Origin: Roseovarius sp. MMSF_3281
GTDB lineage: Bacteria; Pseudomonadota; Alphaproteobacteria; Rhodobacterales; Rhodobacteraceae
Length of the DNA stretch: 64,000 nt
Direction: 5' to 3'
Assembly: GCF_030733685.1 (NCBI RefSeq)
Contig: NZ_JASHIM010000010.1
Location: 62,001-126,000, forward strand
Shown: in pieces, positions 42,537 to 51,522 of the stretch
How the letters are laid out: the number at the start of each line of letters is the position of its first letter
Position numbering within the stretch: position 1 is the stretch's first letter
The notes under the pieces: generated by a model
Database searches by the model: none
Told to the model about the DNA's origin: nothing
What the model saw: the letters and a program-made list of their open reading frames with translations, nothing else
Position numbers and translations under genes: made by a program

Positions 42537-43661
42537 TTGAAAAAGCATCTTCTCGCAACCAGCGCGATCGCCCTTGGCGCCGCAGCTGCACCCGCCGCGG
42601 CCCAGGACTGGAACCTGGACTGGGGTGGTTTCTACAACACCCACGTCACCTACTCGGACGTTGGCGGCACCGCCATTGCCGCGGGTGCTGACTTTGACGG
42701 CATCAACATTGCCGGCAACGGCGAAATCGTCTTCACCCCCTCGGTGACCCTGGACAACGGCCTGACCTTCGGTATCAACGTTCAGATCGAAGCGCAAAAC
42801 CAGCGTTCGTACTCTGCAGCGTCGCCTGCCACCAACCAGAACTCGTCCTACATCGACGAATCCTACATCACCATCTCGGGTGACACGCTGGGTCGTATCG
42901 AAATCGGCGGCGAAAACTCCGCTGGTTACAAATCGATGGTCGGCGCACCTGAAGTTGGCTCCTTCGCCATTCAGTCGGCTTCGGTTTCGCTCGCTTCGCC
43001 GATCACCCACCCCTTCCGTCAAGCCGCCGGTTCGGCCTTCACCGAAGTTGCCGGTAACAACGACGTGCAGCGCATCAGCTACTACACCCCGTCGTTCAAC
43101 GGCCTGACCGTTGGTGTGTCCTACGCACCCGACGCCTCGACCAACGCGTCGAACTCGGGCGGCACCAACTTTAACGGTGTTGCTCTGACCGACGTCTTCG
43201 ACATCGGCGTGAACTACAGCCAGTCGTTCGGCACCGCCGACGTGTCGGTTGGCGCCCGTTACGGCACCGGCAACACCAACGCTGTTGGCGTTTCGGATCC
43301 CGAAACCTGGGGTCTCGGTCTGCAGGTTGGCTTCGGTGCCTTCACCGTTGGCGGCCACTATGCTGAGAACGACAACGGCGCAGCCGGTGGCGCAGGCGAC
43401 CAAGAAGGCTGGGGCCTCGGCGCAACCTACGACGTCGCTGGTCCTTGGTCGGTTGGCCTGACCGGCTTCAACGGCACCACCGAAATGGGCGCCAACGACA
43501 TGGAATACAACGCCTACAAACTGGCTGGCTCGCGTGAGCTGGGCACCGGTGTTAGCTGGGACGTTTATGCCATCTACGCCGAAAACGAAAACGTTGCTGG
43601 TGCGGCCGGTAATGACCGTGACGCAACCATCCTCGGCACCTCGATCAACCTGAGCTTCTAA
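42537..43661 (+). CDS. Outer-membrane porin (Gram-negative porin, alphaproteobacterial type)
   Basis: A 374-residue beta-barrel precursor. Signal peptide 1-22 ends 'AAAPAAAQ', and the protein ends in 'TSINLSF', the terminal Phe needed for barrel assembly. Alternating hydrophobic strands such as 'LTFGINVQIEAQ' and 'GRIEIGGENSAGYK' are visible. The start is TTG with GGAGGG six bases upstream; no ATG or GTG fits. Codon use differs from its neighbours (strong bias to preferred codons such as GTT, CGT and GAA), as expected for a very abundant protein. It forms a trimeric general diffusion pore. Confidence 0.93.
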   Translation: MKKHLLATSAIALGAAAAPAAAQDWNLDWGGFYNTHVTYSDVGGTAIAAGADFDGINIAGNGEIVFTPSVTLDNGLTFGINVQIEAQNQRSYSAASPATNQNSSYIDESYITISGDTLGRIEIGGENSAGYKSMVGAPEVGSFAIQSASVSLASPITHPFRQAAGSAFTEVAGNNDVQRISYYTPSFNGLTVGVSYAPDASTNASNSGGTNFNGVALTDVFDIGVNYSQSFGTADVSVGARYGTGNTNAVGVSDPETWGLGLQVGFGAFTVGGHYAENDNGAAGGAGDQEGWGLGATYDVAGPWSVGLTGFNGTTEMGANDMEYNAYKLAGSRELGTGVSWDVYAIYAENENVAGAAGNDRDATILGTSINLSF

Positions 43662-43684
43662 GTTTAGGCTGATTGCTGAAACGG

Positions 43685-43720
43685 CGAGGGGGGGATGTAC
43701 ATCCCCCCCTCGTTGTTTTA
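43685..43720 (+). terminator. Strong terminator of porin gene
   Basis: A perfect 28-base palindrome (43685-43712), each arm reading CGAGGGGGGGATGT or its complement, is followed by TTGTTTTA. It lies 23 bases after the stop. Confidence 0.93.
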
Positions 43721-43763
43721 TGTGCAAAGCGAATTTTCCCGTATCACCAAGGGGCTTTGCACC

Positions 43764-44597
43764 ATGAAGAAAAACCTTGTCTGGCTGGCCTCTTACCCCA
43801 AGTCCGGCAACACCTGGACGCGGATTTTTCTGGCCAATTACCTGACCAACGCGAAAGAGCCGATTTCGATTAATCAGGCGCGTCATTTCGGGATCGGTGA
43901 TAATGGGGTCGAAATGTACGACAAGGTCGCGGGGCGCAAAATTGACCCTCGAGATGTGGGACTAACACTGCAACTGCGGCACGGGGTGTTGCGCGGTATT
44001 TCGAATAATAATGCGGATGTGAACCTTGTGAAAACGCACTGCGCGGCCAAGCGTGCGCAGGGTGTTCAGTTGATCCCGCACGAATATACGAAATCCGCCA
44101 TCTATATCATGCGGAATCCCTTGGATATGGTCATGTCCTATGCACGCCACTACGCGCTAACGTTTGAGGAGGCGGTTGACTACATTAACCACAAAAACAA
44201 TTCCTTGGCCGCGGATGACAAGGTTGTGTGGTCTTATCTGGGCCCTTGGTCCGATCATGTGGCAAGCTGGACCTCGATGAAGCCATATCCCACGCTGGTT
44301 TTGCGGTATGAAGATATGCTGGAGCGACCAGAAGAGGAATTTGCCAAGGTGGTCGAGCATTTCGGCATGACCGTGGACCCCGAGCGCCTTGACCGCGCCA
44401 TCCGCTTTGCCAGTTTCAAGGAGTTGAAGAGCCAGGAAGAAAAGGAGGGCTTCGTGGAGCGGGCACAGAAAAGCAAAAGCTTCTTCACCAAGGGCCAAAG
44501 CGGCCATTGGAAAGATGAGCTGCCCCCCGAACTGGCCGATAAGATCATCAAGGCCAACCGGCAAACCATGAAACGCTTTGGGTATCTCGATGAGTGA
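43764..44597 (+). CDS. PAPS-dependent sulfotransferase domain protein (first of two)
   Basis: A 277-residue protein of the sulfotransferase_1 fold. The 5'-phosphosulfate loop is 'LASYPKSGNTWTRIFLANYL' at residues 8-27, and the 3'-phosphate site 'YIMRNPLDMVMSYARHY' carries the Arg/Ser pair. The ATG at 43764 puts the loop at the very N-terminus, as in soluble bacterial enzymes. No signal peptide or membrane helix, so cytoplasmic. It overlaps the second sulfotransferase by eight bases, so the two are co-translated. The acceptor is unknown; a nearby colitose pathway makes a surface glycan possible. Confidence 0.88.
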   Translation: MKKNLVWLASYPKSGNTWTRIFLANYLTNAKEPISINQARHFGIGDNGVEMYDKVAGRKIDPRDVGLTLQLRHGVLRGISNNNADVNLVKTHCAAKRAQGVQLIPHEYTKSAIYIMRNPLDMVMSYARHYALTFEEAVDYINHKNNSLAADDKVVWSYLGPWSDHVASWTSMKPYPTLVLRYEDMLERPEEEFAKVVEHFGMTVDPERLDRAIRFASFKELKSQEEKEGFVERAQKSKSFFTKGQSGHWKDELPPELADKIIKANRQTMKRFGYLDE

Positions 44598-45459
44598 TTT
44601 ACGGCGCATTATCTGGCTGGCCTCGTACCCCAAGTCGGGCAACACCTGGATGCGCAGCCTTTTGGCGCATTATTTCATGCCCAAGGGGCAGGCGCCGGAC
44701 ATCAACAACCTGCGCCAGTTCACCACCGGCGATGTGCGCAGCGATTTTTTCGATGCAGCGGCGGGGGGGACCTATACCGGCCGGACCATCGAGGAATGGT
44801 TGAAAGTGCGCCCCGCCGCCCTGCGGCGGATCGCGGCCTCGAAACCCAACCATCATTTCGTCAAGACCCACTGTCAGACCGTGGTCATGCATGGCGTGGA
44901 CATCATCCCGCCCGAAGTGACCGCGGCGGCCATCTATATCCTGCGCAATCCCTTCGACCTTGCCCCCAGTTTCGCGCGGCATCAGGGCTGTGATCTGGAC
45001 GAGGCGATCAACCGGATGACCAACCCCGATATGGTGATGGACACCGAGACCGGGATTTTCGAGCTTCTGGGCCGTTGGGACGATCATATCGACTCGTGGA
45101 CCGGCGCGCCGGGCCTGCCGATCCATATCATCCGCTACGAGGATATGCTGGCCAAACCCGCGCCCACGGTGCGGGCCTTGCTTGAGAAGTTCCTCAAGGT
45201 CGAGGTGGACAAGCCCAAGCTGGCCTATGCCATCAAGTCCACAAGTTTCGATGCAATGAAGAAACAGGAAGAAAACCTTGGCTTCCGCGAACGCCCCGAG
45301 GGGATGGAGCGGTTCTTTGCCAAGGGCAAGGCCGGGGCGTGGAAAGAGGACCTGACCCCCGAACAGGTGGCACGCCTGCGCGACGCCTTTCTCCCGGCCT
45401 TGGAAAAGTGGTATCCTGAGATGCTGAAGGAAACGGCAGAGTTTGCTGCAGGCGGCTAA
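44590..45459 (+). CDS. PAPS-dependent sulfotransferase domain protein (second of two)
   Basis: A 289-residue paralogue of the preceding gene with the same two PAPS motifs: 'LASYPKSGNTWMRSLLAHYF' and 'YILRNPFDLAPSFARHQG'. The shared motif 'VKTHC' and the C-terminal 'FFAKGKAGAWKEDLTPEQ' line up with the first copy, so the two arose by duplication and have since diverged. The ATG at 44590 overlaps the upstream stop (ATGAGTGA). Whether the two act on different positions of one acceptor or on different acceptors is not visible. Confidence 0.88.
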   Translation: MSDLRRIIWLASYPKSGNTWMRSLLAHYFMPKGQAPDINNLRQFTTGDVRSDFFDAAAGGTYTGRTIEEWLKVRPAALRRIAASKPNHHFVKTHCQTVVMHGVDIIPPEVTAAAIYILRNPFDLAPSFARHQGCDLDEAINRMTNPDMVMDTETGIFELLGRWDDHIDSWTGAPGLPIHIIRYEDMLAKPAPTVRALLEKFLKVEVDKPKLAYAIKSTSFDAMKKQEENLGFRERPEGMERFFAKGKAGAWKEDLTPEQVARLRDAFLPALEKWYPEMLKETAEFAAGG

Positions 45460-45491
45460 CCCCGCGTGAAACCAATGATGGGAGAGCGACC

Positions 45492-45992
45492 ATGACGACA
45501 GCCAAGATCACCACCGGGGTTGCGGCCCTTACTTTGGCGGCATGCACCACGGTGCAACCGGCAGGCACGACCACACTTGGCGCCAACCCCGCCTTGGATG
45601 GCGGCAGTTTCAGCAGCGGCGGCGGCCTGACCGTGGCCGCAGAACTGCGTGAAAGTGCCGGGCGCGTGGCGGTTTGCGGGGTCTGGGCGCAGAGCGAGCG
45701 GCAATCGGTCCTGACCAAGTTCAAGGCGGCGCGGGTGGTCGACACCGGATCGGTCGCGGTGAATGGCGAAACGCTTGTGCATGGCTTGGGCTTCATGCCC
45801 GAAGTTGCGCCCATGGCCGATTACGCCGGGGCGCAGGCCGCCTGCGTGCGGACCGAACAGGCGTGGAGCGCGAACATGGCGCAGGCGCGCGTGGATATCA
45901 ACATCGCCCGGCAGGTCGTCGAACGCGACGTCAGCCAAAGCGGCGTTATGGAAGTGGTGTTCAAACCCACCGGCCCGGGGGCCGGGGGCTAA
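45492..45992 (+). CDS. Small predicted lipoprotein, unknown function
   Basis: A 166-residue protein. Its N-terminus 'VAALTLAACTTVQP' has a lipobox (LAAC), so it is lipidated at Cys18. The mature part has one more pair of Cys residues ('VAVCGVW' and 'AACVRTE') and a Thr/Ser/Gly-rich stretch after the lipobox. I do not recognise the family. Its last four bases overlap the end of colD on the other strand. It follows the sulfotransferases in the same direction with 32 bases between, so it may be in their transcript. Confidence 0.7.
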   Translation: MTTAKITTGVAALTLAACTTVQPAGTTTLGANPALDGGSFSSGGGLTVAAELRESAGRVAVCGVWAQSERQSVLTKFKAARVVDTGSVAVNGETLVHGLGFMPEVAPMADYAGAQAACVRTEQAWSANMAQARVDINIARQVVERDVSQSGVMEVVFKPTGPGAGG

Positions 45993-47155
45993 AACCCGGC
46001 CAGAACCTCGACCGCCTCGGTAATCGGATAATGGTGGTTGCCGATGAAAAGGCCGTTTTCATCAATGTAATCGGCATTCGGCAACGCGCCGTGACTGTCA
46101 TGCGGGAAGAACCGCATGACTTCGCTGCGCGCGAAGTTCCCGGCCACGATGGGGCGACATTCAAAGCCTTTTTCGACAAGCTGCGCCACGAATTCGGCGC
46201 GCGTGATCCCGGCATCGGGGCGCAGGACGAGCGAAAAGCCGAACCAGCTTGAATTGCCGATTTCCTGTTGGATCTTGAACAGGCGGTGATTGGACAGCTG
46301 TTCTTGCACCAATGCACCGTTGGCGCGGCGGCCTTCGATCAGCCCGGGCAGCTTGCGAATCTGCTCGCGCCCCAAGGCGCCGGACATTTCCAAGGGCCGC
46401 AGGTTGTAGCCCGGCAGCACGAATCGGAAGCTTTCGTAAAAGGGATCGTCGCTTTTGGTGCCGGTGACGTGGTTTTCCTTGGGCAAATTCCGCGTCCAAC
46501 CATGGGCGCGCAGCGAAAGCATGACGTGGTAAAGCTCCTCGTCATCGGTGACCACCATGCCACCTTCCATCGTGGAAATATGATGCGAAAAGAACGACGA
46601 ATAGCTGCCCATCACCCCGAAGGTGCCCGCCTGTTTGCCGTCAAACGTGGCGCCCATGGACTCGCAGTTGTCTTCGATCACCACGATATCGCGGTCCGCG
46701 ATGATATCGTTTATCGCGTTGAAATCATTGGGATTTCCAAGAAGGTTGACCACCATGATCGCGCGGGTTTTATCGGTGACCGCCTCGCGCAGCGCGTCCA
46801 GGTCATAGTTGAGCGTGCCCGCGTCGATATCCACGAACTTCATCCGCAGCCCGTATTGCCCTAGCGGGTAATAAGTGGTTGACCAGCTCACCGCGGGCAC
46901 GATCACCTCGTCGCCCGGCTGTAGCTTGAGCTTGTCGTTCTGGGTGTAGAACAGGGCCGCCGTCATCAAAAGGTTGGCCGAACTGCCCGAGTTGACCATG
47001 ACCGAAAAACGGGTGCCGAAATGGGCGGCGAATTCTTCTTCATAGGCCTTTACCTCGGGACCCATCGAGAACATGTCCGAGGCGATCACCCGGTTCAGGG
47101 CGTCATATTCCGCCTGGTCCCAGGTCGTGGTGGCAAGGGGGTACTTGGCGCTCAT
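45989..47155 (-). CDS. colD: GDP-4-keto-6-deoxy-D-mannose 3-dehydratase
   Basis: A 388-residue DegT/AHBA-fold PLP enzyme, the same length as E. coli ColD and similar to it all along ('PAVSWSTTYYPLGQYGLRMK', 'MVVNLLGNPNDFNAINDI', 'AHGWTRNLP'). The Schiff-base Lys of aminotransferases is replaced by His: 'SSFFSHHISTMEGG', His191 matching ColD His188. That change marks a 3-deoxygenating dehydratase using PLP and glutamate instead of an aminotransferase. It makes GDP-4-keto-3,6-dideoxy-D-mannose. Its start overlaps the colC stop (ATGA). The neighbours gmd and colC supply and use its intermediates. Confidence 0.93.
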   Translation of the reverse strand: MSAKYPLATTTWDQAEYDALNRVIASDMFSMGPEVKAYEEEFAAHFGTRFSVMVNSGSSANLLMTAALFYTQNDKLKLQPGDEVIVPAVSWSTTYYPLGQYGLRMKFVDIDAGTLNYDLDALREAVTDKTRAIMVVNLLGNPNDFNAINDIIADRDIVVIEDNCESMGATFDGKQAGTFGVMGSYSSFFSHHISTMEGGMVVTDDEELYHVMLSLRAHGWTRNLPKENHVTGTKSDDPFYESFRFVLPGYNLRPLEMSGALGREQIRKLPGLIEGRRANGALVQEQLSNHRLFKIQQEIGNSSWFGFSLVLRPDAGITRAEFVAQLVEKGFECRPIVAGNFARSEVMRFFPHDSHGALPNADYIDENGLFIGNHHYPITEAVEVLAGF

Positions 47156-48087
47156 GTGCTTCGCTGCTCCAGATAATGCTGATAGGTGCGGGCGATCCCG
47201 TCGCGCAGGGAGGTGGGCGCGCTCCAACCCCATGCCGTTTGCCGCTCCACCGAGCAAAGTTTTTGCTTCATGCCGGTGGGTTTGCTCAGATCATGGGTGA
47301 AGTCGCCGTTCCAGCCGATGACATCGGCGACGGTGGCGTAGTAGTCGTTGATCGTGTGGTCATGGCCAAGGCCGATGTTCATGGCGCCGGGCAGGGCGGC
47401 CATATCCCCGGCGGCGGTCCAGACCGCATCGGCCAGATCACCGGCGAACATGAATTCACGCCGCGCGGTGCCATCGCCCCAGATTTCCACCGTTTCGGCG
47501 CCGCTTTCGCGGGCCTCGTGAACCTTGTGAATGATCGCTGGCACAAGGTGCGAACGGGCCGGATCGAAACTGTCGTACAGCCCGTAAAGATTGCAGGGAA
47601 TCAAGGTTTTATACTGTGCGCCCTCATCCTCTCGGCGGATGTATTCGCACAGGCGCATGGCCATGATCTTGGCCAGTGCGTAGCCTTCGTTGGTGGGCTC
47701 CAAGGGGGCTGTCAGGATCATTTCCTCGCGCAGGGGGTTTTCCGCCTCGCGCGGGTACATGCAGGTTGAGGCAAGGTTCAAAAGATTGCGAACCCCGCCG
47801 CGCCATGCGCCCATGATCACGTTGCGCCCGATCATGGTGTTGTCGTCCAAAAAAGCCACCGGGTTGGCCATATTGGCGTGTATCCCGCCCACGCGGCCCG
47901 CTGCGTGAATCACGAGATCGGGCTTCACTGCGGCGATATAATCGGCCACGGCCTGCGGTTGGGTCAGGTCTAAATCGGCGCGGGTAGGGGACAGAACCTC
48001 CCAATCAGAGGCCGTGGGATGGGCGCGGATGTTGCGCCCCACCATGCCGCCGCCGCCGGTCAGAACAAGGCGGGGTTTATCGCTCAT
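47152..48087 (-). CDS. colC: GDP-L-colitose synthase / GDP-fucose-synthase family epimerase-reductase
   Basis: A 311-residue extended SDR of the Fcl/ColC type. The NAD(P) loop is '[12 protein letters not shown]', and the catalytic Ser-Tyr-Lys lie in '[14 protein letters not shown]' and '[15 protein letters not shown]'. The family epimerises C5 (and C3 in Fcl) and reduces C4. Fcl and ColC are close; the adjacent colD makes ColC, giving GDP-L-colitose, the better call. It overlaps both neighbours by ATGA (47152 and 48084), so all three are one translation unit. Confidence 0.87.
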   Translation of the reverse strand: MSDKPRLVLTGGGGMVGRNIRAHPTASDWEVLSPTRADLDLTQPQAVADYIAAVKPDLVIHAAGRVGGIHANMANPVAFLDDNTMIGRNVIMGAWRGGVRNLLNLASTCMYPREAENPLREEMILTAPLEPTNEGYALAKIMAMRLCEYIRREDEGAQYKTLIPCNLYGLYDSFDPARSHLVPAIIHKVHEARESGAETVEIWGDGTARREFMFAGDLADAVWTAAGDMAALPGAMNIGLGHDHTINDYYATVADVIGWNGDFTHDLSKPTGMKQKLCSVERQTAWGWSAPTSLRDGIARTYQHYLEQRST

Positions 48088-49214
48088 CTGTTGCTATCCT
48101 CGCGGGACATGGCCGCGCCGTGGCCGTGATCCATCAGGATGCGCGCGCGTTGCGCCGCGCGCAGGTCTTCGGCCACCATCTCGGCGCACATCTCGCGGGC
48201 GGTGATCTCGGGCACCCAGCCCAATTCGCGCTTGGCCTTGGCCGGATCGCCCAGAAGGGTTTCCACCTCGGCGGGCCGGAAATAGCGCGGGTCGATGCGC
48301 AGCACCACGTCACCGGGTTTGAGGCCGGGGGCCATGTTGCCGGTGACGGCCTCGACCCTGGCCACCTCGTCAATCCCTTCGCCTTCGAATTTCAACGTGA
48401 TTCCAAGGTCTTCGGCGGACCAAGTGATAAATTCGCGCACCGAATACTGTTTACCCGTGGCGATCACGAAATCATCGGGTGTGTCCTGTTGCAGCATCAT
48501 CCACTGCATGCGCACGTAATCCTTGGCGTGGCCCCAATCGCGCAGCGCGTCGATATTGCCCATGTAAAGGCACGGCTCCAGCCCTTGGGCGATATTGGCC
48601 ATGCCGCGGGTGATCTTGCGGGTCACGAAGGTCTCCCCGCGGCGCGGGCTTTCGTGGTTAAAGAGAATCCCGTTGCAGGCATACATGCCGTAAGCCTCGC
48701 GGTAGTTCACGGTGATCCAATAGGCGTACATCTTGGCCACCGCGTAGGGCGAACGGGGGTGGAAAGGGGTGGTTTCGGTTTGCGGGGTTTCCTGCACCAG
48801 CCCATAAAGTTCCGAGGTCGAGGCCTGATAGAACCGCGTGGTCTTTTCCATGCCCAAGAACCGGATCGCCTCCAACAGGCGCAGGGTGCCGATGGCATCC
48901 ACATCCGCCGTGTATTCCGGCGACTCGAAACTCACCGCCACATGGCTTTGTGCAGCAAGGTTATACACCTCGTCGGGGCGCACCTCGGACAGGATGCGGG
49001 TGAGGTTGGAACTGTCGGTCAAATCGCCGTAATGCAGGGTCAGGCGCGCGTGTTCGACATGCGGATCTTCGAAAATATGGTCGATCCGCTGGGTATTGAA
49101 CAGCGAGGCGCGGCGCTTGATGCCATGCACCTCGTAGCCCTTTTCCAAAAGAAATTCCGCAAGGTAAGAGCCGTCTTGACCCGTGATGCCGGTGATGAGG
49201 GCGGTTTTTGTCAT
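48084..49214 (-). CDS. gmd: GDP-mannose 4,6-dehydratase
   Basis: A 376-residue extended SDR. It begins '[20 protein letters not shown]' with the cofactor loop. The catalytic Thr/Glu and Tyr-Lys are in '[17 protein letters not shown]' and '[13 protein letters not shown]', and '[19 protein letters not shown]' is the diagnostic Gmd block. It makes GDP-4-keto-6-deoxy-mannose, the common precursor of fucose, rhamnose, perosamine and colitose. The ATG at 49214 is chosen; the frame is open further upstream without family sequence. It is first of the colitose operon. Confidence 0.96.
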   Translation of the reverse strand: MTKTALITGITGQDGSYLAEFLLEKGYEVHGIKRRASLFNTQRIDHIFEDPHVEHARLTLHYGDLTDSSNLTRILSEVRPDEVYNLAAQSHVAVSFESPEYTADVDAIGTLRLLEAIRFLGMEKTTRFYQASTSELYGLVQETPQTETTPFHPRSPYAVAKMYAYWITVNYREAYGMYACNGILFNHESPRRGETFVTRKITRGMANIAQGLEPCLYMGNIDALRDWGHAKDYVRMQWMMLQQDTPDDFVIATGKQYSVREFITWSAEDLGITLKFEGEGIDEVARVEAVTGNMAPGLKPGDVVLRIDPRYFRPAEVETLLGDPAKAKRELGWVPEITAREMCAEMVAEDLRAAQRARILMDHGHGAAMSREDSNR

Positions 49215-49376
49215 TGTGTCGTCCGGTGTTGTGGCCGGGCCGTGCCCGGGCGGCGTGCTTGCGCCGTGATACGCCGAACCGACGCCCGGTGGCAACCACC
49301 CGGTCACCCGCTGTTCGATATCGGGGCAGGCAAGACGCAGGTGCCATGGGGCGTGACAACGCCCGGCCGGTGACGA

Positions 49377-50078
49377 TCAGATCGTTGTCAAAAGGTGATA
49401 GCCCGGCGTGGTGATGGCCTTGACGGTGGTGATCGGGGCCGCGTCAAGCCATGTAGTCCGTTCGATGACGAAAAGCGCGGCGCCGGGGACGGTGTTCAGC
49501 AGTTCGGCTGTCCGGTCGTCGGCGGATATGGCGTAAAAGCGCAAGTCACAGCGACTGTAGGGTTTGTTGGTCACAAGCCATTCATTGGCGCTTTGGCGGG
49601 TCAGGTCGAGGTCGCGAATCTCGGGGACGGTTTCGAAACTTACCCAGCGATCTTCAAGGATATAGGGCTGACCGTCGGAAAGGTGCAGCGCCTCGATCTG
49701 CTGCATGCGGCAGGGTGAACTGATTTCGCAGGCGGCCAGAACGCCGCGCGGCGCGTCCTTCTCGGCGCTGTGGATCAGTTGATAGCCATAGCGCCCGCCT
49801 TTTTGTTCGATCTCGCGGCGGGTGACGGGAATGTCGAAGGTGGCCCGCGTGACGGGATCGGGGCGCACCCGCGTTCCGCCCTTGCGGCGGCGTTCCACGA
49901 GGCCGCTGTCGGTCAGGTCCTGCATGGCGCGCTGCACGGTTGAGCGGGCGCAGTTAAGCTGTACGGCGATATCGGCATCGCGCGGCAGGCGGTCGCCGGG
50001 GCCATAGCGCCCCGTCAGGATGGCCTCGTGAATTTCATCGCGGACATCTTTCCACGAGATGCGATTGGTGGGTGTCAT
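49377..50078 (-). CDS. hutC: Histidine utilization repressor (GntR/HutC)
   Basis: A 233-residue GntR regulator of the HutC group. Residues 1-70 form the winged helix ('LPRDADIAVQLNCARSTVQR' is the recognition region), and the rest is a UTRA ligand domain ('YILEDRWVSFETVPE'). HutC repressors bind urocanate and then release the hut operators. Its start overlaps the hutF stop (ATGA at 50075). It very probably acts on the palindrome at 51468-51488. Confidence 0.92.
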   Translation of the reverse strand: MTPTNRISWKDVRDEIHEAILTGRYGPGDRLPRDADIAVQLNCARSTVQRAMQDLTDSGLVERRRKGGTRVRPDPVTRATFDIPVTRREIEQKGGRYGYQLIHSAEKDAPRGVLAACEISSPCRMQQIEALHLSDGQPYILEDRWVSFETVPEIRDLDLTRQSANEWLVTNKPYSRCDLRFYAISADDRTAELLNTVPGAALFVIERTTWLDAAPITTVKAITTPGYHLLTTI

Positions 50079-51439
50079 ATCTCTTGCCCCAGTTCCTGGG
50101 CGGTTTTGATGAAGGTTTCGGTGATACGCTCGCGGTGGATGTGGCGACCTTCTTTTACCATGTGGCGCCCCGCGCTCCAGACATCGGTGATGCAGCTTCG
50201 CCCGCGTCCGGTGAAGATCAGGCTATCAAGGGCGGTATCGCCCTGCCGGTTACACAAGAATTCATTGTCGGTCGATACCGCGATGAGATCGGCAAACTGC
50301 CCTTCGGCAAGGCTGCCCGAGGCACGCCCGGCGGCCTGCGCCCCGGCCTGGGTAACGGCTTCGAATAACACGCGCCCGGTAGAGTGTTCGGCGGTGGCCA
50401 TAGCGGCGCGGCTGTGATCGCGTAGGCGTTGGGAATAGTCCAGCGTTGCCAGTTCCTCCCACAGGGCGATATGGATGTTGCTGTCTGACCCTACGCCGAA
50501 CCGGCCCCCGGCGGCGCTGTAATCCGTGCCGTTGAAAATCCCGTCTCCAAGGCTTGACTCGGTGATCGGGCACAGCCCGGCGACAGCCCCGGTTCTTGCC
50601 AGGCCTGTGGTCTCTTCGCGGGTCATCTGCGTGCAATGGATCAGGCACCATTCCGGGGTGACATCGGCATTCTGCAACAGCCACTCCACGGGCTGGGCGC
50701 CGTGATGCGCGGTGACTTCCTCGACCTCGGCCAATTGCTCGGCCAGATGCATGTGGATCGGGCCATGCGTGGCGATCTGGCGAAGCTGGGACAGCGCGGA
50801 CGGGGGCACCGCCCGCAAAGAGTGAGGCGCGATGCCAATGGCGAAATCCTGTGGCCCCTGTGCGACGCGGGCCGCAGTTTCACCGTGCAATCGCGCGAAA
50901 CGGTCCAGATCACAGCCAAACCGCGCTTGCCCGCCTTGTAGTGACCGCCCGTCGCAACCGCCCTGCATGTAAAGCACGGGCAGAAGGGTCAGGCCGATCC
51001 CGGTGCTTTCCGCCGCCGTGGCGATGCGGGCGGCCATTTCGGACAGTTGCGCATAGGGCGCCCCGCCGATGTCGTGGTGCAGGTAATGGAATTCAGCCAC
51101 CGCGCCGTATCCGGCCTCAAGCATTTCCATGAAAACCAGTTCGGCAATCACCTGCACATCCTCGGGCTTCAGCCGATCAAGGAAACGGTACATCAACTGT
51201 CGCCATGTCCAGAAACTGTCGCGCGGGTCGGGGCCGCGGGTTTCGGTCAGCCCCGCCATGGCCCGTTGAAAGGCGTGGCTGTGCAGGTTGCCAGGCGCGG
51301 GCAGCAGCATGTCGACCGATAGCGCCCCCTCTGCCGCGCCTGACGTGAGTCGCGAAATCCGGCCATCCTCGATGGTCAGGCACAGATCGCTGACCCAGCC
51401 CCCTGGCGTAAGCGACTGCTTTGCATGGATTTTTTGCAC
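50075..51439 (-). CDS. hutF: Formimidoylglutamate deiminase
   Basis: A 454-residue amidohydrolase-superfamily enzyme of the HutF type. Zinc ligands: HxH in '[15 protein letters not shown]', His in 'IHMHLAEQ', His in 'LIHCTQM' and Asp in '[12 protein letters not shown]'. It turns N-formimino-L-glutamate into N-formyl-L-glutamate plus ammonia, which HutG then splits. The GTG at 51439 with GGAG seven bases upstream is preferred over a longer frame that would cross the operator. Divergent from hutI. Confidence 0.93.
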   Translation of the reverse strand: MQKIHAKQSLTPGGWVSDLCLTIEDGRISRLTSGAAEGALSVDMLLPAPGNLHSHAFQRAMAGLTETRGPDPRDSFWTWRQLMYRFLDRLKPEDVQVIAELVFMEMLEAGYGAVAEFHYLHHDIGGAPYAQLSEMAARIATAAESTGIGLTLLPVLYMQGGCDGRSLQGGQARFGCDLDRFARLHGETAARVAQGPQDFAIGIAPHSLRAVPPSALSQLRQIATHGPIHMHLAEQLAEVEEVTAHHGAQPVEWLLQNADVTPEWCLIHCTQMTREETTGLARTGAVAGLCPITESSLGDGIFNGTDYSAAGGRFGVGSDSNIHIALWEELATLDYSQRLRDHSRAAMATAEHSTGRVLFEAVTQAGAQAAGRASGSLAEGQFADLIAVSTDNEFLCNRQGDTALDSLIFTGRGRSCITDVWSAGRHMVKEGRHIHRERITETFIKTAQELGQEI

Positions 51440-51451
51440 CGGCCAACTCCA

Positions 51452-51488
51452 TTGACAAAATAAGTAGCTACATAATATCGTTATGTAG
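51452..51488. promoter_or_regulatory. hut operator and promoter region
   Basis: A perfect dyad CTACATAA-TATCG-TTATGTAG lies at 51468-51488, centrally in the short gap between divergent hutF and hutI. TTGACA at 51452-51457 may be the hutI -35, with TAATAT (51473-51478, a 15-base spacer) as -10 inside the dyad. A HutC dimer bound here would shut both directions. Confidence 0.7.
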
Positions 51489-51522
51489 GTTACCAAGCAA
51501 GGGTGGATGCATGGAGCACCGC

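Noticed and set aside
45989-47155. GDP-perosamine synthase (aminotransferase) as the product
   Set aside because: The Schiff-base Lys is replaced by His in a ColD-like context and full-length similarity is to ColD, so dehydration is the better call.
47152-48087. GDP-L-fucose synthase as the product
   Set aside because: Possible by family, but the enzyme is translationally coupled to colD, which makes the colitose branch more likely. Fucose would not need colD.
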